Shown piece by piece: positions 15,877 through 18,161 of a stretch of 18,161 bases of DNA. Location of the stretch: assembly GCA_022566975.1 (NCBI GenBank), contig JADFHV010000005.1:1-18161 (forward strand), read 5' to 3'. This DNA is from Chloroflexota bacterium. Lineage in GTDB: Bacteria; Chloroflexota; Dehalococcoidia; SAR202; UBA11138. The notes below the pieces were generated by a model. The model worked only from the letters and a program-made list of their open reading frames with translations. It was not told where the DNA came from and did no database searches. The number at the start of each line of letters is the position of its first letter. The stretch's first letter is position 1. The translations under genes were made by a program, and so were the position numbers.

Positions 15877-16161
15877 CTACACACCCTCGAATATCGTTAT
15901 CGTATCGCCGGGCTTCAGCGTCACCACGGCCTTCTTCCACGCCGGCCTGAAGGACACGCGCGGCCCAAACTTCTTGCGCTTCCCCCGCACGTTCATCGTG
16001 TTTACCCGTATCACGCTGACCTCGAAGGCCTCTTCCACCGCCTGTTTTATCTGGTACTTGTTGGCCCCGGGCACGACCTCGAACGTGTAGCGTCCGGCCT
16101 CCTGCATCTCCGTGCTCTTCTCGGTAATGATCGGCCTTCTCAGGATGTCGAGGGTATGCAT
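15877..16161 (-). CDS. rplW: 50S ribosomal protein L23
   Basis: L23 flanks the polypeptide exit and is the main docking site for trigger factor and SRP. The 94-residue product has MHTLDILRRPIITEKSTEMQ and YTFEVVPGANKYQIKQAVEE, followed by the loop NTMNVRGKRKKFGPR and KKAVVTLKPGDTITIFEGV. It starts six bases after rplD, with AGGA about ten bases upstream, and abuts rplB. Confidence 0.98.
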   Translation of the reverse strand: MHTLDILRRPIITEKSTEMQEAGRYTFEVVPGANKYQIKQAVEEAFEVSVIRVNTMNVRGKRKKFGPRVSFRPAWKKAVVTLKPGDTITIFEGV

Positions 16162-16167
16162 CTGTCT

Positions 16168-16836
16168 CTATTCCTCGGTCGACACCGCAGCCACTCGCTT
16201 GCGTCTGGAGAACGGCCCGCCCCACAGCTCCTCTGCCTTTCGCACGGCGTCCAGCGTCATGACGACGCTCCTATGGTTGAGCAGGTCCCCGACATTGAGC
16301 AGCGCGGCGGGGAGCATCTTGAGCCTCGGCACGTTCCGGGCGCAGCGCAGGACCGTCTCGTCGGCCCCGTCGGCCACCAGAAGGACCGAGGAGTCGGCTC
16401 CCAGGGCGTTCAAGGCCTTAACAACCTCTCTCGTCTTCGGCTCATTCAGCTCAAGGCTCTCCACCACCAGCAGCTGGTTCGTCCTCGCTTTGTCCGACAG
16501 CATCGCCACCAGCGACTGCCGTTTCATTCTCTTGGGAGTCCGGTGCCGATAGCTCCGGCCCGCCGGCCCGAAAACCACCCCACCGCCCTTCCACTGAGGG
16601 GCGCGTATCGTCCCCGCACGAGCGCGTCCGGTACCCTTCTGTGGCCGGGGTTTCGCCCCACCACCGGAGACCTGCGACCGTGTCTTCGTGCTGGCTGTCC
16701 CCTGACGAGCGTTGGCCTGTTGGCCCACCGCCACCTGGTGTACCAGGGCGGCGTTCATAGGCACGTCGAAGACATCGTCCCGCACGTCCACCTGGCGGAC
16801 CACCTTGCCCTCAAGGTTGTGAAGTCGCAGCTTCAC
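16168..16836 (-). CDS. rplD: 50S ribosomal protein L4
   Basis: L4 contributes an extended loop to the exit tunnel and, in E. coli, represses the S10 operon. The 222-residue product has the tunnel loop RSQVSGGGAKPRPQKGTGRA then RAGTIRAPQWKGGGVVFGPA, followed by KRMKRQSLVAMLSDKARTNQ and LKMLPAALLNVGDLLNHRSV. A short basic/acidic tail ends the protein. The GTG start overlaps the rplC stop as GTGA. Whether it autoregulates here is unknown. Confidence 0.98.
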   Translation of the reverse strand: MKLRLHNLEGKVVRQVDVRDDVFDVPMNAALVHQVAVGQQANARQGTASTKTRSQVSGGGAKPRPQKGTGRARAGTIRAPQWKGGGVVFGPAGRSYRHRTPKRMKRQSLVAMLSDKARTNQLLVVESLELNEPKTREVVKALNALGADSSVLLVADGADETVLRCARNVPRLKMLPAALLNVGDLLNHRSVVMTLDAVRKAEELWGGPFSRRKRVAAVSTEE

Positions 16837-17474
16837 CTGGACTTCCTCCCCCCTCGCGCAGCCTTGTGGATCAGGAGAAGGGAGTTCCGGGCGCCGGGCA
16901 CCGCGCCCTTTACAAGCATCAGGTTACGCTCCGGGTCTACTACAATCACCTCCAGGTTACGCACAGTGATGCGTGCGTTGCCCATATGTCCGGCCATCTT
17001 CTGGCCCTTCCAAACCCTCCCCGGCGACGAGCCGGCGCCGATGGACCCCGGTGCACGGTGGCGGTCCGACTGGCCGTGGGTCTTAGGCCCTCCATGGAAG
17101 CCGTGTCTCTTGACCCCGCCGGCGAACCCTCGTCCCTTGGACTTCCCCGACACGTTCACGCTGTCACCGGGCTCGAACAGCCCCACGTTCACCTCTTGTC
17201 CTGGCTCGACCTCCGAGATGTCGCCGACCCTCACCTCTCGCAGGTGCCGAAAAAGCGACCCGGTCTTCTTCAGATGCCCTTCCCTGGGCTTGTTCAGTCG
17301 ACGGACCAGACCGGTACCTAGCTGCACGCCGTCGTACCCATCGCGCTCCACGGTCTTCACCTGCGTCACCGTGCACGGGTCCACTCGAATGGCCGTCACG
17401 CAGTCCGCCGCCCCGTCCTCGTGAAAGAACTGGGTCGTGCCTATCTTCGTCCCTATGATTCCCTGGACCGTCAT
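16833..17474 (-). CDS. rplC: 50S ribosomal protein L3
   Basis: L3 is an early assembly protein whose loop approaches the peptidyl transferase centre. The 213-residue product begins MTVQGIIGTKIGTTQFFHED and has the family signature FAGGVKRHGFHGGPKTHGQS, then HRAPGSIGAGSSPGRVWKGQ and KMAGHMGNARITVRNLEV. The ATG lacks a strong Shine-Dalgarno; only GAG-type words occur upstream. It lies 139 bases after rpsJ, behind a spacer with two stem-loops, and its stop overlaps the rplD start. Confidence 0.98.
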   Translation of the reverse strand: MTVQGIIGTKIGTTQFFHEDGAADCVTAIRVDPCTVTQVKTVERDGYDGVQLGTGLVRRLNKPREGHLKKTGSLFRHLREVRVGDISEVEPGQEVNVGLFEPGDSVNVSGKSKGRGFAGGVKRHGFHGGPKTHGQSDRHRAPGSIGAGSSPGRVWKGQKMAGHMGNARITVRNLEVIVVDPERNLMLVKGAVPGARNSLLLIHKAARGGRKSR

Positions 17475-17538
17475 GCCTGCAGTCTCATCTCTATTCCGGA
17501 CCCGTCATTTCTCGACCCGCCACCGACGGCAGAGCGAA

Positions 17539-17579
17539 TAACGTTCACCCTTCGGCAGGCTGGGGGGGTGAAGACGTTA
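17539..17579 (-). promoter_or_regulatory. Imperfect 12-bp stem-loop between rpsJ and rplC
   Basis: On the plus strand TAACG-TTCACCC (17539-17550) pairs with GGGTGAA-GA-CGTTA (17566-17579), giving 12 pairs with a two-base bulge and a loop of about 15 bases. In the mRNA it would lie 64 bases before the rplC start. No T-run follows, so it does not look like an intrinsic terminator. A regulatory or RNA-processing role is possible but unproven. Confidence 0.5.
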
Positions 17580-17588
17580 CGACGCGGG

Positions 17589-17605
17589 CGACCGTCAAAC
17601 GGTCG
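17589..17605 (-). promoter_or_regulatory. Perfect 7-bp hairpin just after rpsJ
   Basis: CGACCGT and ACGGTCG are separated by three bases, beginning eight bases beyond the rpsJ stop. There is no T-run after it in the transcript. It could be an mRNA-stabilising or attenuating hairpin, or part of a larger structure with the stem-loop at 17539-17579. Confidence 0.5.
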
Positions 17606-17613
17606 TCAACTCG

Positions 17614-17925
17614 TTACAGCTTGATCGATATGTCCACGCCCGCCGGCACGTTCAGCCTCGTCAGTGAATCGATGGTCTTCGAGGTGGGCTCGTTGATATC
17701 TATGAGACGGTTGTGAGTCCTCACCTCGAAGTGCTCTCGAGAGTCCTTGTCTATGTGCGGCGACCGGATCACGCAGAATCGCTTGATAGACGTCGGCAGC
17801 GGCACTGGGCCCGTCACTCGGGCACCGGTCCTCTCCGCCGCCTCAACGATCTGTCCCACCGAAAGGTCCAGAATCTTGTGGTCGAACGCCCTCAGGATAA
17901 TCCGTATCTTCTGACTTGCTACCAA
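17614..17925 (-). CDS. rpsJ: 30S ribosomal protein S10
   Basis: S10 lies in the 30S head and, with NusB, also takes part in transcription antitermination. The 103-residue product [20 protein letters not shown], then [20 protein letters not shown] and [20 protein letters not shown], is complete and typical. The start is TTG at 17925, preceded by GGAAGG six bases upstream; the next in-frame possibilities would remove part of the conserved fold. It is the first gene of the cluster in this window; fusA or tuf, often found upstream, is not visible in the 236 bases available. Confidence 0.97.
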   Translation of the reverse strand: MVASQKIRIILRAFDHKILDLSVGQIVEAAERTGARVTGPVPLPTSIKRFCVIRSPHIDKDSREHFEVRTHNRLIDINEPTSKTIDSLTRLNVPAGVDISIKL

Positions 17926-18161
17926 TCTGCGCCTTCCGAACGGCCCGCAGGCCCTTCTTCACTCCGCTCTAACGCCTTGTCCCGTTCTGAGGAGTCCTTA
18001 CTCGGAAGGACGACGAAGCAGCTCTTGCGGGGATCACGGGCTCCCCGGACTCTTCGCTTCGCTCAGAATGACTCGCATTTCGGGCCGGTCCACCCTCGTT
18101 CCGGGCGAGCATAGACCGAGCGTGCCCGAGTCCTCCGTTCTCACTCACACAAAAACGACCC
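17926..18161. other. Gene-free region upstream of rpsJ
   Basis: No coding region is supported in these 236 bases. They hold a 94-bp inverted-repeat element (17979-18072) and, farther upstream, a weak CGGGC/GCCCG inverted pair near 18103-18126. A short T-run (GTTTTTG on the minus strand, about 18150-18156) lies near the window edge. The end of a tuf or fusA gene is not recognisable. The promoter for the S10 operon would be expected here or beyond the edge, but I could not identify clear -35 and -10 boxes. Confidence 0.5.
17979..18072 (-). repeat. 94-bp inverted-repeat (MITE/REP-like) element upstream of rpsJ
   Basis: In the minus-strand direction the element starts GTCATTCTGAGCGAAGCGAA and ends GGACTCCTCAGAACGGGAC. 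The ends are imperfect inverted repeats (GTC..TCTGAG with CTCAGA..GAC, and AGTCC with GGACT). Inside are two smaller hairpins: CGGGGA/TCCCCG (18028-18047) and TCCTT/AAGGA (17995-18010). The word CATTCTGAGCGAAGCGAAGA is, from general knowledge, a widely dispersed non-coding repeat in Chloroflexota and some other bacteria. No transposase is nearby, so it would be a non-autonomous element. Confidence 0.7.

Noticed and set aside
16156..17424. 422-residue plus-strand frame opposite rplC and rplD
   Set aside because: It is a shadow of two conserved ribosomal genes, with no domain or operon partner on that strand.
18100..18161. Intrinsic terminator of an upstream gene near the window edge
   Set aside because: Only a short T-run and a 5-bp CGGGC/GCCCG pair are visible, in the wrong order on the minus strand for a stem followed by T-run, so this was not called.

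Overview
This window is one long, almost gap-free ribosomal-protein supercluster: the S10, spc and alpha operons joined end to end. Every gene is on the minus strand, so transcription runs from high to low coordinates. In that direction the order is rpsJ, rplC, rplD, rplW, rplB, rpsS, rplV, rpsC, rplP, rpmC, rpsQ, rplN, rplX, rplE, rpsN, rpsH, rplF, rplR, rpsE, rpmD, rplO, secY, adk, map, infA, rpmJ, rpsM, rpsK, an unnamed membrane-protein gene, rpsD, rpoA, rplQ and a truA gene cut off by the window edge. No rRNA, tRNA, CRISPR array, transposase or phage gene was seen.

The organism is a GC-rich bacterium. The secY-adk-map-infA-rpmJ-rpsM-rpsK-rpsD-rpoA-rplQ-truA order, the zinc-binding (Cys-containing) S4, S14, L36 and L24, and short repeats of the types TTCGACAGGCTCAGG and CATTCTGAGCGAAGCGAAGAG are what I would expect of a Chloroflexota genome (Dehalococcoidia/SAR202-like). 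The phylum is an inference from gene order and repeats; no tree was built.

Region by region: 17926-18161 is the gene-free upstream end and holds a 94-bp inverted-repeat element. 13092-17925 is the S10 operon from rpsJ to rplP, with two spacers over 100 bp: rpsJ-rplC carries stem-loops, and rplB-rpsS carries a dispersed repeat. 10588-13083 (rpmC to rplE) contains two strongly enlarged proteins: S17 with a roughly 140-residue acidic tail and L5 with a roughly 110-residue Ala/Arg/Glu-rich N-terminal extension. 6465-10572 is the rest of spc through secY. 1-6319 is adk-map-infA and the alpha operon, interrupted between rpsK and rpsD by a six-segment membrane-protein gene whose 3' end is followed by a second copy of its last 44 bp.

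The genes supply ribosomal proteins of both subunits, the translocon channel SecY, initiation factor IF-1, methionine aminopeptidase, adenylate kinase, the RNA polymerase alpha subunit and a tRNA pseudouridine synthase. Most junctions are overlapping (ATGA, GTGA, TAATG, TGATG) or under 20 bp apart, which suggests cotranscription and translational coupling. This is mainly a conserved housekeeping region. The unusual parts are the low-complexity charged extensions, the inserted membrane gene, the duplicated gene end, and the repeats and hairpins in spacers. I did not find a self-contained novel system.
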